This document shows, in pieces, positions 48,614-57,797 of a stretch of DNA of 64,000 nt. A model generated the notes under the pieces. The model saw only the letters and a program-made list of their open reading frames with translations. It was not told where the DNA came from and did not search any database. Position 1 is the first letter of the stretch. The number at the start of each line of letters is the position of its first letter. This DNA comes from Flavobacterium sp. N502540 (GTDB taxonomy: Bacteria > Bacteroidota > Bacteroidia > Flavobacteriales > Flavobacteriaceae), in NCBI RefSeq assembly GCF_025947365.1, contig NZ_CP110012.1, positions 5,084,001 to 5,148,000 of the forward strand. The letters run 5' to 3'. The position numbers and the translations under genes are program-made.

Positions 48614-50377
48614 TTAACACAAACTCCAGTCTTTATCTAAAAATTCATCCTCTCCCGGCTCCTCCGTTTTATAGGCAATCGCTTCCGGAATGGATGTTTT
48701 TGGAATGTTCACGTGTATGATTGTATTTTCCTTAATAGTATCAAGCTGCTGTAAAACGTCTTCGAGTTCATCGAGAGTGTTCACTTCAAAACCTTTCCCT
48801 CCAAATACATCAACGAGTTTAGCATATTTCCAACGATGCATTTCATTGTAATCATAAACACTGTTTAAATCAGGGATATCATAATCTACCTGATCAGCAC
48901 CACGGAAAGGATTTGGATTCACCAGCATTTGTTCGATACCATAAATACCATTATCCAATACAAAAACAATAGTATCATGTTTCAGTTTGTTCTGTGTTGA
49001 TATGGCCTGGCAGGTTTCCTGAAAAGCACCATCGCCAACAAATACCACCGGTCTTTTATCGGGTCTGGCACATTTTATTCCGGTTGCAGCAGGTACCGAA
49101 TAACCGATAGAAAGCCACGATGCCTGCGCCACAAATCCATTAGGTTCTGCAATACGGATACCCTGAGCTCCCAATAAAGGAAAGCCGGCATCTGCAACTA
49201 CTATATGGCTGCCGTTTATAAAACTATTGATCCGTTTGAAAAAAGTATCATAGGTCAAAAGTGGTTTTTCATTTTTTGCTATGCTGTCATCAGCAACAAA
49301 AAATGATTTCGGCAGCTTTTTTTCCGTGTCATACATTTCATAGGCACTAAAGCTAACTTTAGTGAGTTCTTCTTTCAGGAAAATAATAAAATCCTTTAGC
49401 GATACATTAGCCACATAAGAAGCACCTATTCTTACACCACTGTGGTTCGCGAGTACCGTGTCTTCTTTCCAGACATCAAAACCACCCAGATTTTTACCCG
49501 TGGTCCATACACCGAGACCAATTTTCACCTGAGCCTTTTCAAATTGTTCCTTAACATCTTTTGGTGATGCTTTGCCATTAAAAACACCCCTAAATTTACG
49601 ATGATTTTCAGAAACGATCGATTTTCCGAGTATGGAAGTTACAAATTCCGTATCGGTAGTTTCAATCAGATCCAAAAATTCTTTTTGAATGCCGTAGCGC
49701 TGGATTTCAATTCCGCCCCAGAAAATAATCTCTTTTCCACGGGCCATTGCGGCAACCCTTTGAGCTGCCTTGCGTGCACTTGTCTGGCATTTTGATGTTC
49801 CTTTTTCTACCAATGGAGTAACAGGTGCATTACATTCCATTCGCCATGCATCTTCAAAAACCTCAAGATAAACCGGTCTTCCATATAAAAGACAGGCATT
49901 CAGTACTGCATCAATCTTATAAGGAGCGTCAGATGAACCCGTAATCTGTTCGGCTGCGACAGTAACATTACGGAACACATTGATATTGCTGTACATATCA
50001 CCGGTCATGTGTGAAGCCAGCATTCCCTGAACAAGGCTTCGCTGTTGATCTTTATTGGTTGGAGCTCCATTGATAACCAAAACAGGGCAATGTTCTACAT
50101 AAGAACCTGCAACCGAATTCAACAATGTAAATGCTCCCACACCATAGGTTACCGCTACTGCTGCAAAACCATTTTGTCGTGCATAAGCATCCGTACAATG
50201 TCCGGCATTTATTTCGTTTGTATCGTTAACGATTTTAATTTTTGCATTTTTGTCTTCAAGGATCGTATTTAAAAACGGAGCTGTATAATTGCCTGCAATA
50301 CCAAATAAGTGGGTAAGCCCTAATTCTTCCAGGCGTATCTGCAGGTATTTTGCTACTGATATTTTTTGCTCTGCCAT
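48614..50377 (-). CDS. ThDP-dependent 2-oxoacid decarboxylase-like enzyme
   Basis: 587 aa, the length of the pyruvate/indolepyruvate decarboxylase family. The catalytic-type Glu55 sits in NDTNEINAGHCTDAYAR, and the ThDP/magnesium site is VGDGAFQETCQA...LDNGIYGIEQM. The adjacent HH dyad typical of pyruvate decarboxylases is not seen where expected; the matching loop reads QRSLVQGMLASHMTGD, with one His. The start follows the amine oxidase stop by one base, so the two are co-translated. Together they could turn an amino acid into its 2-oxo acid and then an aldehyde. Because of the loop change, decarboxylation without protonation (a carboligase) is also possible. Confidence 0.82.
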   Translation of the reverse strand: MAEQKISVAKYLQIRLEELGLTHLFGIAGNYTAPFLNTILEDKNAKIKIVNDTNEINAGHCTDAYARQNGFAAVAVTYGVGAFTLLNSVAGSYVEHCPVLVINGAPTNKDQQRSLVQGMLASHMTGDMYSNINVFRNVTVAAEQITGSSDAPYKIDAVLNACLLYGRPVYLEVFEDAWRMECNAPVTPLVEKGTSKCQTSARKAAQRVAAMARGKEIIFWGGIEIQRYGIQKEFLDLIETTDTEFVTSILGKSIVSENHRKFRGVFNGKASPKDVKEQFEKAQVKIGLGVWTTGKNLGGFDVWKEDTVLANHSGVRIGASYVANVSLKDFIIFLKEELTKVSFSAYEMYDTEKKLPKSFFVADDSIAKNEKPLLTYDTFFKRINSFINGSHIVVADAGFPLLGAQGIRIAEPNGFVAQASWLSIGYSVPAATGIKCARPDKRPVVFVGDGAFQETCQAISTQNKLKHDTIVFVLDNGIYGIEQMLVNPNPFRGADQVDYDIPDLNSVYDYNEMHRWKYAKLVDVFGGKGFEVNTLDELEDVLQQLDTIKENTIIHVNIPKTSIPEAIAYKTEEPGEDEFLDKDWSLC

Positions 50378-50378
50378 C

Positions 50379-52100
50379 TTAAATCGGGTTATTAAGATTA
50401 CCTATATTTTCGTTGACTTCCAGTGCGGTACGAATTCCCGATTCGATAGCGCCTTCAATCCAGGCATGTTTCAGAGAAGTATGCTCTCCTGCAAAATGCG
50501 CTTTTCCTTTCCATTCTGTAGAAATAATATGGCGCTGTAATAACTGTAACTGACCCGGGTTGAAGATTGCTGCTTCGCCAAAAGCATAAGGGTCGCGCAT
50601 CCAGCTTTGTGTTGCAGCACCCACTAGTTTTCCGGTTTTTCCTTTACGGTCTTTGATACTTGAACTGATTACAGCAAGGTCGATAATACGCTGTTGTTCC
50701 TTCTCATCATCGCTGTGCATGATGGCCAGATTTTTAAGTGCATAGAAATATCGGTCATCATCATCCATAGAATCCCAGCGGCTTGCTTCGTCTGACCAGC
50801 AATAGGAAGCCAAAACAACACCATGTCCGTTACTTCCCAAATCATTACTCGGATAATACGTAAAACGGTTAGAGAAATCCGTAATGGTGCCACCGCCAAC
50901 GATATTATACGGAGCTTCCTGCCACCATTTTTCACGAAATTCAAGCAATATTTTAGTAGCAGAATCATAATGCAGTTCCCGGATTGCTTTTCGTTTTTGC
51001 TGCTTGAATTGTGGTGTTACATAAACGTGCCTTAGTGCCGAAAATGGTATGCTGACAATTACTTCATCAAATTCCATATCGCCAACAGGTGTTTTTAATG
51101 CTTTGAATCCTGCATCTTCATAAAACTGAGGGTCACGCTGTACCTCTATATCTACTTCTATTTTTACCTTGTCATTGACCAGCATCATTTTAGTCATCCT
51201 ACAATCGAAATAGGTATTTTCTTCTAGTTTATGGGCTTTAAAAAAGGCATTAGGCAGCTTGTCACATCCCCCTACAATTTCCATAAATCGCGTAGAGTCC
51301 TTAATAATATTCTGTTCAATAAAACTCTGGATGAAATCGTAAGCCATTCTGGATTCCAGATTTTGGAGCACACCAATCATTTCAATAGCATTTTCTGAAT
51401 ACATGGAATGTTCTTTCAGGAAACGACGCATTGAATACTCTCCGTAACGCTCGATCAGCACTGGCCAGTTTTTTTCCGGATCTTCAGCAATAAAAGCTTT
51501 AAGGGGATTTATAAGATTGGCCATTAACTGGTCTGCACGCATGTTTTCGTTGCTGCCTAAATGAAAGTCGAGCAAAGCGTTTACATCAACAATTTTACTC
51601 GTATCCTTTGGGATATATTCATTCTGGACCACACGTTTGCGGTTGATGTAGAAAAGAGAGTTTCTTGTAACTTCCGGTTTTGGTTTAGCAGGATCCGCCT
51701 GATATGCAATTGCCTGAGCTTTATCAACCGACAAATAATAAAAAGGCTCTGTTTTGAGTCCTAATTTATCGATGTATTTGAGTACCATCTGATGTATGGT
51801 CGGGATACGCATTGCTCCAGCTTCGCCATAAACAGTGTCATCTTCAAAATATTTTTTATCATCCGAATTTCGGAAAGTCTTAATTCGGCCGCCAACACGG
51901 GTATTAGATTCCACTATTGTAACCTTATGGCCTGCCTCCTTCAACATAGCCGCTGCTACCATTCCGGCCATTCCGGCACCAATGATCAATACATCTTTTG
52001 GTTTATCCGTACGGGGAATTCCTTCGTCTATGTATTTTAAATATTGCTGAATAATTGGGTCATTCTCTTCGTCGAGTAAGCCATGTAAGTAGTTTTCCAT
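50379..52100 (-). CDS. Flavin-dependent L-amino acid oxidase / monoamine oxidase family protein
   Basis: 573 aa with no signal peptide. FAD binding is shown by LIIGAGMAGMVAAAML (residues 39-54), a ribose-binding Glu in TIVES, RVGGRIKTF, and the C-terminal HFAGEHTSLKHAWIEGAIESG. The length and the KWWQ...GGGTITDF region fit bacterial L-amino acid oxidases or tryptophan 2-monooxygenase relatives more than small amine oxidases. Its predicted product, a 2-oxo or imino acid, would feed the ThDP enzyme encoded one base downstream. A perfect 13-bp inverted repeat lies just 5' of its start codon. The amino-acid preference cannot be read from the sequence. Confidence 0.82.
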   Translation of the reverse strand: MENYLHGLLDEENDPIIQQYLKYIDEGIPRTDKPKDVLIIGAGMAGMVAAAMLKEAGHKVTIVESNTRVGGRIKTFRNSDDKKYFEDDTVYGEAGAMRIPTIHQMVLKYIDKLGLKTEPFYYLSVDKAQAIAYQADPAKPKPEVTRNSLFYINRKRVVQNEYIPKDTSKIVDVNALLDFHLGSNENMRADQLMANLINPLKAFIAEDPEKNWPVLIERYGEYSMRRFLKEHSMYSENAIEMIGVLQNLESRMAYDFIQSFIEQNIIKDSTRFMEIVGGCDKLPNAFFKAHKLEENTYFDCRMTKMMLVNDKVKIEVDIEVQRDPQFYEDAGFKALKTPVGDMEFDEVIVSIPFSALRHVYVTPQFKQQKRKAIRELHYDSATKILLEFREKWWQEAPYNIVGGGTITDFSNRFTYYPSNDLGSNGHGVVLASYCWSDEASRWDSMDDDDRYFYALKNLAIMHSDDEKEQQRIIDLAVISSSIKDRKGKTGKLVGAATQSWMRDPYAFGEAAIFNPGQLQLLQRHIISTEWKGKAHFAGEHTSLKHAWIEGAIESGIRTALEVNENIGNLNNPI

Positions 52101-52107
52101 AATCAGG

Positions 52108-52151
52108 GAGTTTATTTGTTTGATATGTTATTGGTAATAACAAATAAACTC
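52108..52151 (-). promoter_or_regulatory. 13-bp inverted repeat in the oxidase leader
   Basis: GAGTTTATTTGTT (52108-52120) and AACAAATAAACTC (52139-52151) are perfect reverse complements 18 bases apart, ending 7 bases before the oxidase ATG. Within the spacer a second dyad, TGTTATT-GGT-AATAACA (52126-52142), overlaps it. It could be an operator or an RNA hairpin that hides the ribosome-binding site. Confidence 0.55.
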
Positions 52152-52243
52152 ACTAAAACTGTGATTTTTAAGCGTAGTTCTACCTGTTTTAATTAGTAGA
52201 AAGCAGATTTTTTATCCCTCTGATCAAAAGTTTTTAAAATAAG

Positions 52244-52545
52244 CCTGTTGGGTGTAATTAATACAAAAATCATTTAACATATTGAAACATAGATTCTCCA
52301 AAAAAAGCAAGAAGTGAAATGTGAAACGTCCTATTTTTAATAAGAGAGTCTCTGTTTATGTGTTTAAAGAATAGCCGCAGATTAACGGATTAAAAAGATT
52401 AGAAAATCTGCAGACCTGAGCGATAGCGAACTGGCGAAGCAATCTGCGTGTAAAAAAATATTCAACGCATCGAGACATCGATTTTCTTTTTACAGGAAGA
52501 AAGTCTATGTTTCTCCTGTGTTTAAAAATAATCACACCCAACGGG
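52244..52545. repeat. Palindromic, MITE-like intergenic element
   Basis: Outer arms of 17 bases, CCTGTTGGGTGTAATTA (52244-52260) and TAATCACACCCAACGGG (52529-52545), are imperfect inverted repeats with two mismatches. Inner inverted pairs nest inside: GAAACATAGATT near 52284 with AAGTCTATGTTTC near 52501, and CGCAGATT near 52376 with AATCTGCG near 52440. No ORF of note is inside. The structure resembles short non-autonomous or REP-like elements dispersed in Flavobacterium genomes; no copy elsewhere in this window was seen. The remainder of the 52101-52668 gap holds only the oxidase leader and AT-rich sequence. Confidence 0.5.
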
Positions 52546-52668
52546 TTAAACTAAGTATTCAAAAGTTCTTTTTATAGTCAATATCAACTTCTGTCGCAGC
52601 TGTCCGACTCAATTAGGGATGACTGAGATAACAAGTTAACTCAGCTGCGACAAAACCACAAATACTTC

Positions 52669-54195
52669 TTATTTAAAAATGTTCATTTTCTCATCATAAA
52701 CCGGACTTTCGACATTAAGAAATTTTAAAACACTATGAAAAACATGGTTTTGAGTTAATGTTTCATTAGGCTTAAGCTGTTTTGAATGATCAGACACCCA
52801 AACAATAAACGGAATCTCATATTGCTCTTTAGGGGCAATACTAATAGGCACACCATGCATATAAAGATTTTTTTCTCCTAAAGATTCTCCGTGATCTGAA
52901 ACAAAAATCATGGTGCTTTTGTATTCTTTTAATTCTTTTAAATCCTCAATTACACTATGAAGTATATAATCGGTATACACAATTGTATTATCATAAGCAT
53001 TAAGAAGTTCATTTTGAGAACATTTACCCAATTCAACACTATTACAAACTGGTTTAAAAGTCTCAAATTGCGGTGGATATTTTTTACTGTATGTAGGACC
53101 GTGACTTGTACTGGTATGGAGTACAATTAGTATTTTATTCTTTTTACTGGCCTGAATCTGCTCTTTTAATCCTCTTAGTAAAACCTCATCATAATCACAT
53201 TCCACACCTTTACAGTCGGCTTTTAATGTTTCCTTGTTTTGATAGTTCTTTATATGAACTGGCGGTTCTCCCCAATTGGTCGTTCTCCAAATGACTTCAA
53301 CATTATTTCGATATAAATAATTAGGCAAAATTTCATACAGGTCATCACTGTTTTTATGCTCTAAAATACATTTTACACCTGCGGTAGTATATGTAGCACA
53401 AGAATTGGCATTAAAATGAAATACATTTTCTGTTTTGGAAAGTAACGGATTGGTGTTTTTCTTATAACCGTAAAGAGAAAAATTTTGTCTTCTGGCCGAT
53501 TCTCCGATAACCAAAACCACAACCGATTTCTCGTTATCTTTTATAACAGCATTGGGCAGTAAAATTTCCTTTTCATTTTTCTTGAACTTATGAATGTAAA
53601 ATAGCGGTGTATTAACCGAATATGACCATGGCATTGCAAGACCTCCAAGTCGTTTCGAGTTTTTGTCAATCCAAAGCCAATTGCTGGCATTAACAAATAC
53701 TAAAACGGCAATAAATACTAAAGTTAGTGCAGAAGTGATTGAAAACTCCTTCAATGGTACCTTGGTTATTTTGACCTTTGCAATGTAAATACTCGGAATA
53801 ATTCCAAGAAAAATTACATACAAAATTACTTTAAAGGAAAAAAAACTGCTCGATTCTTCGTAATTGGTATTCAAAATATTGCCAATCATACTTTCATCAA
53901 TGATGACACTATACGTATTCACAAAGTAGACTGCAATTGAACTAACAATAAAAAACAAGATCAGCAAAACTTTTCCGACATGACGAGAGAGCGAAAACAG
54001 CAGGTATAAAACAAATGCATTAAGAACCAGCATTAAAATTACCAAACTCACAATCAAGACAATACCGTTTAGACTTTTATAATCGACATTGTTAAAAACA
54101 AAGGTGTAAAATGGCAGGTGGAAGAACAAAAAAATCAAAAAACTCATCAATAGAACAAAATGAGTTATTCTTAAATTATTTTTTAACGTAAACAT
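52669..54195 (-). CDS. EptA-type phosphoethanolamine transferase (sulfatase fold)
   Basis: 508 aa. Five hydrophobic segments fill the first ~175 residues. The periplasmic catalytic domain has VVLVIGESARRQN near 225, the Thr nucleophile region NSCATYTTAGVKCIL near 265-275, HTSTSHGPTYSKKYP and FVSDHGESLGEKNLYMHG, the metal-binding segments of the EptA/MCR family. The known reaction moves phosphoethanolamine from phosphatidylethanolamine to lipid A phosphate or sugar, lowering binding of cationic peptides. The gene overlaps the PAP2 gene by 20 bases. Motifs alone do not separate EptA from EptB or EptC relatives. Confidence 0.87.
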   Translation of the reverse strand: MFTLKNNLRITHFVLLMSFLIFLFFHLPFYTFVFNNVDYKSLNGIVLIVSLVILMLVLNAFVLYLLFSLSRHVGKVLLILFFIVSSIAVYFVNTYSVIIDESMIGNILNTNYEESSSFFSFKVILYVIFLGIIPSIYIAKVKITKVPLKEFSITSALTLVFIAVLVFVNASNWLWIDKNSKRLGGLAMPWSYSVNTPLFYIHKFKKNEKEILLPNAVIKDNEKSVVVLVIGESARRQNFSLYGYKKNTNPLLSKTENVFHFNANSCATYTTAGVKCILEHKNSDDLYEILPNYLYRNNVEVIWRTTNWGEPPVHIKNYQNKETLKADCKGVECDYDEVLLRGLKEQIQASKKNKILIVLHTSTSHGPTYSKKYPPQFETFKPVCNSVELGKCSQNELLNAYDNTIVYTDYILHSVIEDLKELKEYKSTMIFVSDHGESLGEKNLYMHGVPISIAPKEQYEIPFIVWVSDHSKQLKPNETLTQNHVFHSVLKFLNVESPVYDEKMNIFK

Positions 54196-55003
54196 AAGTG
54201 ATCTTATAAAGTGAGACTGCTAAGCTAATAAACGAAAGATAATATATGATCAAATTTTCTTTAATAATTTTGCCTACCAAGCAAATACAACAAATGATAA
54301 ACAATGCAATAAAAATAGGATAGTATTTATCATTGTTGATCCAAGCCCCTATTTTATATTTTCTGCTGATAAAAATACCGGAGATTCCGGAAATATACCC
54401 CAGAATACTTCCTGTAATTACATCAAGGGGATAATGTGCCCCTACGCCTACTCTTGTAAATGCTAAAATAAATCCTATTGTAATGATCGATACTGACCAC
54501 AGAATTTTAAATTTCAATCGCTGCGGCATAAAAGCAAATAAGATAATGGTCAATATAGTAAAAACTACAATCGAATGTCCTGAAGGCAAACTATTGAAGC
54601 CACATAATTTTCTTCCCATAATACATGTAATTTCATTATTAAAAATTACAGCAGGTCTTGGAACACCAAATATTGCTTTTAACGGACAGGAAAATAATAG
54701 CGAAAACAATAACCCCGACAGTAAAGATTCCCATAATTTGGGCGCATAGAGTACAAAAAGGGTTAAAAAGGATAAAAAAATCGAAGCATCTCCAAGTTGA
54801 GTAAGATTGTATTGTAAATTAGGATAAAGCCCCAAATGAGCATTAATGTAAAGGAAGCTGCTTTTTTGAATTTGCGCGTAATTATAAACGCTTAAAGCAT
54901 TCTCATAATACAAAAACAGTACAAGAGCAGCTAAACAGAATAAGGGCAAAAAATATAAGGAGAACTTAAGTTTAGAATAATTTTTAATAATACTAGTATT
55001 CAT
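54176..55003 (-). CDS. PAP2-family membrane phosphatase (LpxE/LpxF-like)
   Basis: 275 aa with several transmembrane helices. The three acid-phosphatase motifs are clear: KAIFGVPRP (K-x6-RP), NSLPSGHS and TRVGVGAHYPLDV (R-x6-HxxxD). Members dephosphorylate membrane lipids such as lipid A, undecaprenyl pyrophosphate or phosphatidylglycerol phosphate. Next to, and overlapping, a phosphoethanolamine transferase gene, the most economical reading is lipid A remodelling: phosphate removal and replacement. Other phosphatase roles remain possible. Confidence 0.83.
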   Translation of the reverse strand: MNTSIIKNYSKLKFSLYFLPLFCLAALVLFLYYENALSVYNYAQIQKSSFLYINAHLGLYPNLQYNLTQLGDASIFLSFLTLFVLYAPKLWESLLSGLLFSLLFSCPLKAIFGVPRPAVIFNNEITCIMGRKLCGFNSLPSGHSIVVFTILTIILFAFMPQRLKFKILWSVSIITIGFILAFTRVGVGAHYPLDVITGSILGYISGISGIFISRKYKIGAWINNDKYYPIFIALFIICCICLVGKIIKENLIIYYLSFISLAVSLYKITYVYVKK

Positions 55004-55137
55004 TGTGTTGTTTGTTATGGTAAATTTAAAGGCAGCTAATTTTTTTTTAAAAGGAAAGCGACTTAACAGTCATCGCTCATTTCCTCCGCAAAGTTTTGTA
55101 ATTAAAATGAAGAGGAGATTAAAAAATCCATAACAGT

Positions 55138-55386
55138 TTATGTGCCTATCCATCTTTTGGAGAAAAGTAAAAGATATACTAAGTAAAATAGCACAAATGA
55201 CAGCCCTTTACGAAAGGGAACTAAAATCTTAAAAAAGTAAATTGAAATAAAACTGGCAATTTTTGAGTACCAATAATAAAAAGCAGTTTGAAAGAAAAAC
55301 GAAAAAAAAACGGAAACATTCGAAAAAACGGATAATTTATAAAATCCGTGTTCCGAAACCTTGTTTAAGTTCTTTTCGATTCTCAT
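55138..55386 (-). CDS. Possible small membrane protein
   Basis: 82 aa from an ATG at 55384-55386, on the same strand as, and 134 bases before, the PAP2 gene. A charged N-terminus (MRIEKNLNKVSEHGFYK) precedes two hydrophobic segments. I do not recognise it. The composition (many Phe from TTT runs) could also be chance in AT-rich DNA, so it is offered with low confidence. Confidence 0.35.
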   Translation of the reverse strand: MRIEKNLNKVSEHGFYKLSVFSNVSVFFSFFFQTAFYYWYSKIASFISIYFFKILVPFRKGLSFVLFYLVYLLLFSKRWIGT

Positions 55387-55792
55387 ATAATAACCTTTAA
55401 TAGCAAGTAAAGTAATTGTTCAATTTAGAAGAAATTTAGAATTTTGGGCCAAAATAAATACTTTATTTAAAATAATCGTATTTCATAACATTTTATTAAC
55501 GTAATAATTTTCTTTCATTTGTCTTAAACTAAATAATCTCTCTCAATAACAAATTAAAAATCTTACAAAATCATCTTAACTATTGACCATAATGACACAA
55601 ATAACGTCATTTTTATATCATAATTCAAACGCTACACTGAAACTCTTTAACATTTTTCGTTCTCTTTTAAAATCACTACTTTTAGATGGAATATCAAAAG
55701 ACGGAAAAGGTCGTTAAAAATTGAATTGATTCGGTTACATCAAAAAATAAAAGATTCAATTTTTCTACAAAATTCCGGGTTACACTTGCAGC
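55387..55792. other. 406-bp intergenic region between divergent envelope and two-component genes
   Basis: AT-rich and without a convincing ORF. TACACTTG at 55781-55788 resembles a -7 element but lies too close to the ATG at 55793 for a usual leader. No inverted repeat of note was seen. Confidence 0.4.
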
Positions 55793-56470
55793 ATGAAAAT
55801 TTTAATTATAGAAGACGAGCGGCAAATTGCTCAAAACATCAGGGATTATTTTAAAACAAACGGCATTCAGTGTGAAACAGCCGAAAGCTACAATTTGGCA
55901 CTCAGCAAAATCGATTCTTATGATTATGACTGTATCCTTTTGGATCTCATGCTTCCTGACGGTGATGGTTTTGATATTTTAAGGGAACTCAAAAGAAAAA
56001 ATAAAACGGACGGTGTTATTGTCATTTCTGCCAAAGAAACACTTGAAACGCGGATTGAAGGATTTAACCTTGGCGCAGATGATTTTCTAACCAAACCATT
56101 TCACCTTTCTGAACTATTGGTCCGCATGCAGGCTCTTATACGGCGCAAAAATTTTAAGGGAAATAATACTATCATTTTTAATGAAATTGTAATCGACATC
56201 CTTTCAAAATCGGTAATGGTAAACGATATTAAACTAGATCTTACCAAAAAAGAAATCGATCTGTTGTTGTTTTTAATTGCAAATGACAATAAAGTATTGT
56301 CGAAAGCCGCCATTGCTGAGCATCTTTCCGGAGATATGGCAGATATGCTGGACAATCATGATTTCATTTACGCGCACATTAAAAATTTAAAGAAAAAACT
56401 CAGTCAAGCAGGAAGCGGGGATTACATCAAAACAGTTTACGGACTGGGATACAAATGGGAAAATGAATAG
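55793..56470 (+). CDS. OmpR-family response regulator
   Basis: 225 aa. The receiver has the acidic pocket IIEDE, the phospho-acceptor Asp51 in LLDLMLPDGDG, a conserved Ser (ISAKE) and LTKPFHLSEL. The winged-helix effector (~130-225) ends in HIKNLKKKL...IKTVYGLGYKW, typical of OmpR/PhoB. It overlaps the kinase gene by 8 bases. Because it is divergent from the lipid A-type genes and precedes a PepSY-like and receptor pair, either set could be its target; the same-strand genes are the more usual case. Confidence 0.9.
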   Translation: MKILIIEDERQIAQNIRDYFKTNGIQCETAESYNLALSKIDSYDYDCILLDLMLPDGDGFDILRELKRKNKTDGVIVISAKETLETRIEGFNLGADDFLTKPFHLSELLVRMQALIRRKNFKGNNTIIFNEIVIDILSKSVMVNDIKLDLTKKEIDLLLFLIANDNKVLSKAAIAEHLSGDMADMLDNHDFIYAHIKNLKKKLSQAGSGDYIKTVYGLGYKWENE

Positions 56471-57728
56471 CAAAAAATTACTTCAAAAAACAACCAGCAG
56501 TTTTCTTACTTATGCTATTATCATTTTAGTAATAGCAGCGCCATTATTCTACTTTATCAGCCAGCAGCTTTATATTTATGAGACTGATGAAGTACTGCAT
56601 TTTCACAAAGGTGCTTTTATTAAAGAAAGTCATAAGGATTTTACACAAAAAGATATTGACTTATGGAACAAGTACAACCATGAAGTAATGATTGTTCCGG
56701 ACATGGGCGTTAAAGAAGATTCTATTGTTGGAAAAATGCTTTATGATTCTATTGCAAAAGAAAAAGAGCCCTTTCGTGTGCTTTATGCTCCTGTAACTAT
56801 AAACGGCAAGAAATACACCTACAACGAAAAAATAAATCTGTTGGAAATGGAAGGAATGGTATTTAGCATTGCCCTTATCTTTCTTTTTATCATTATTATG
56901 CTGTTAATCGGAATCATCTTGATTTCAAAAGCCACAGCAGCCAAAATATGGAGTCCTTTTTATAATACTTTGCATCAGATTGAGAATTTTGAAATAGACA
57001 AAAACAAACCTCCTCACTTTCTGCCTACCGATATAGATGAATTTGACCGTTTGAATAAAAGCCTTGAAAGACTGATTGAAAAAAACACCGCTATTTATAA
57101 AAATCAGAGAGAATTTGTCGAAAATGCAGCTCATGAACTTCAAACTCCACTAGCCCTCTTTCAAACCAAAATAGATACGCTGACACAATTGAATTTAGAC
57201 AAAGAACAATCCCTTCTGGTTTCTTCTCTAAATCTTGATGTTGCAAGACTTAACAGATTGAATAAAAATCTATTGCTGCTGTCAAAAATTGACAATGAAA
57301 ATTTTATTGAAAAAAGTACGATGGTCCTTACTGATTATATTACAAAGCATTTGGACTTTTTTACTGAACAGGCGAATACCAAAAACATAACAATCTCTAC
57401 TGAATTTGCATCTGCATTAACCATTACAGGAAATCCGGCACTTACGGAAGTCCTTATTAATAATTTGTTTTTGAATGCGATTCGCCACAACGAGCAAAAC
57501 GGAAAAATCATTATTAAAGTTACAGAGAAAGAATTGATTTTTTCAAACACCGGACCAGCCACTTCCCTCGCAATTGAAAAACTCTTTAATAGATTCTATA
57601 AAAACAACCCTTCTTCCACTGGTAATGGCCTTGGTCTCGCGATCATCAAAAAAATCACTGAACTGAATCACTGGGAAATAAACTATGCTTTTTCTAATAA
57701 TAGGCACAGTTTTACAGTCAAATTTTAA
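56463..57728 (+). CDS. Sensor histidine kinase, two transmembrane segments
   Basis: 421 aa. TM1 lies near residues 15-33, TM2 near 128-155, with a ~90-residue periplasmic sensor between. The dimerization box ENAAHELQTPLAL contains His224. The ATPase part has an N-box (NNLFLNAIRHNEQNG), a shortened G1 region (FSNTGPATS) and GNGLGLAIIKKI. It is the partner of the overlapping OmpR-type regulator. The signal cannot be deduced; the short periplasmic part and envelope neighbours suggest an envelope or metal signal. Confidence 0.9.
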   Translation: MNSKKLLQKTTSSFLTYAIIILVIAAPLFYFISQQLYIYETDEVLHFHKGAFIKESHKDFTQKDIDLWNKYNHEVMIVPDMGVKEDSIVGKMLYDSIAKEKEPFRVLYAPVTINGKKYTYNEKINLLEMEGMVFSIALIFLFIIIMLLIGIILISKATAAKIWSPFYNTLHQIENFEIDKNKPPHFLPTDIDEFDRLNKSLERLIEKNTAIYKNQREFVENAAHELQTPLALFQTKIDTLTQLNLDKEQSLLVSSLNLDVARLNRLNKNLLLLSKIDNENFIEKSTMVLTDYITKHLDFFTEQANTKNITISTEFASALTITGNPALTEVLINNLFLNAIRHNEQNGKIIIKVTEKELIFSNTGPATSLAIEKLFNRFYKNNPSSTGNGLGLAIIKKITELNHWEINYAFSNNRHSFTVKF

Positions 57729-57797
57729 AAATTCAAACTTCCTACAGATTCGCATATAATATTTGTACTGTAATTTTTAATTAAAAGAACAGTACTC

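Noticed and set aside
52244..52545. Palindromic stretch as a CRISPR array or tRNA
   Set aside because: No regularly spaced identical repeats with spacers and no cloverleaf or CCA-type structure; only nested inverted repeats.
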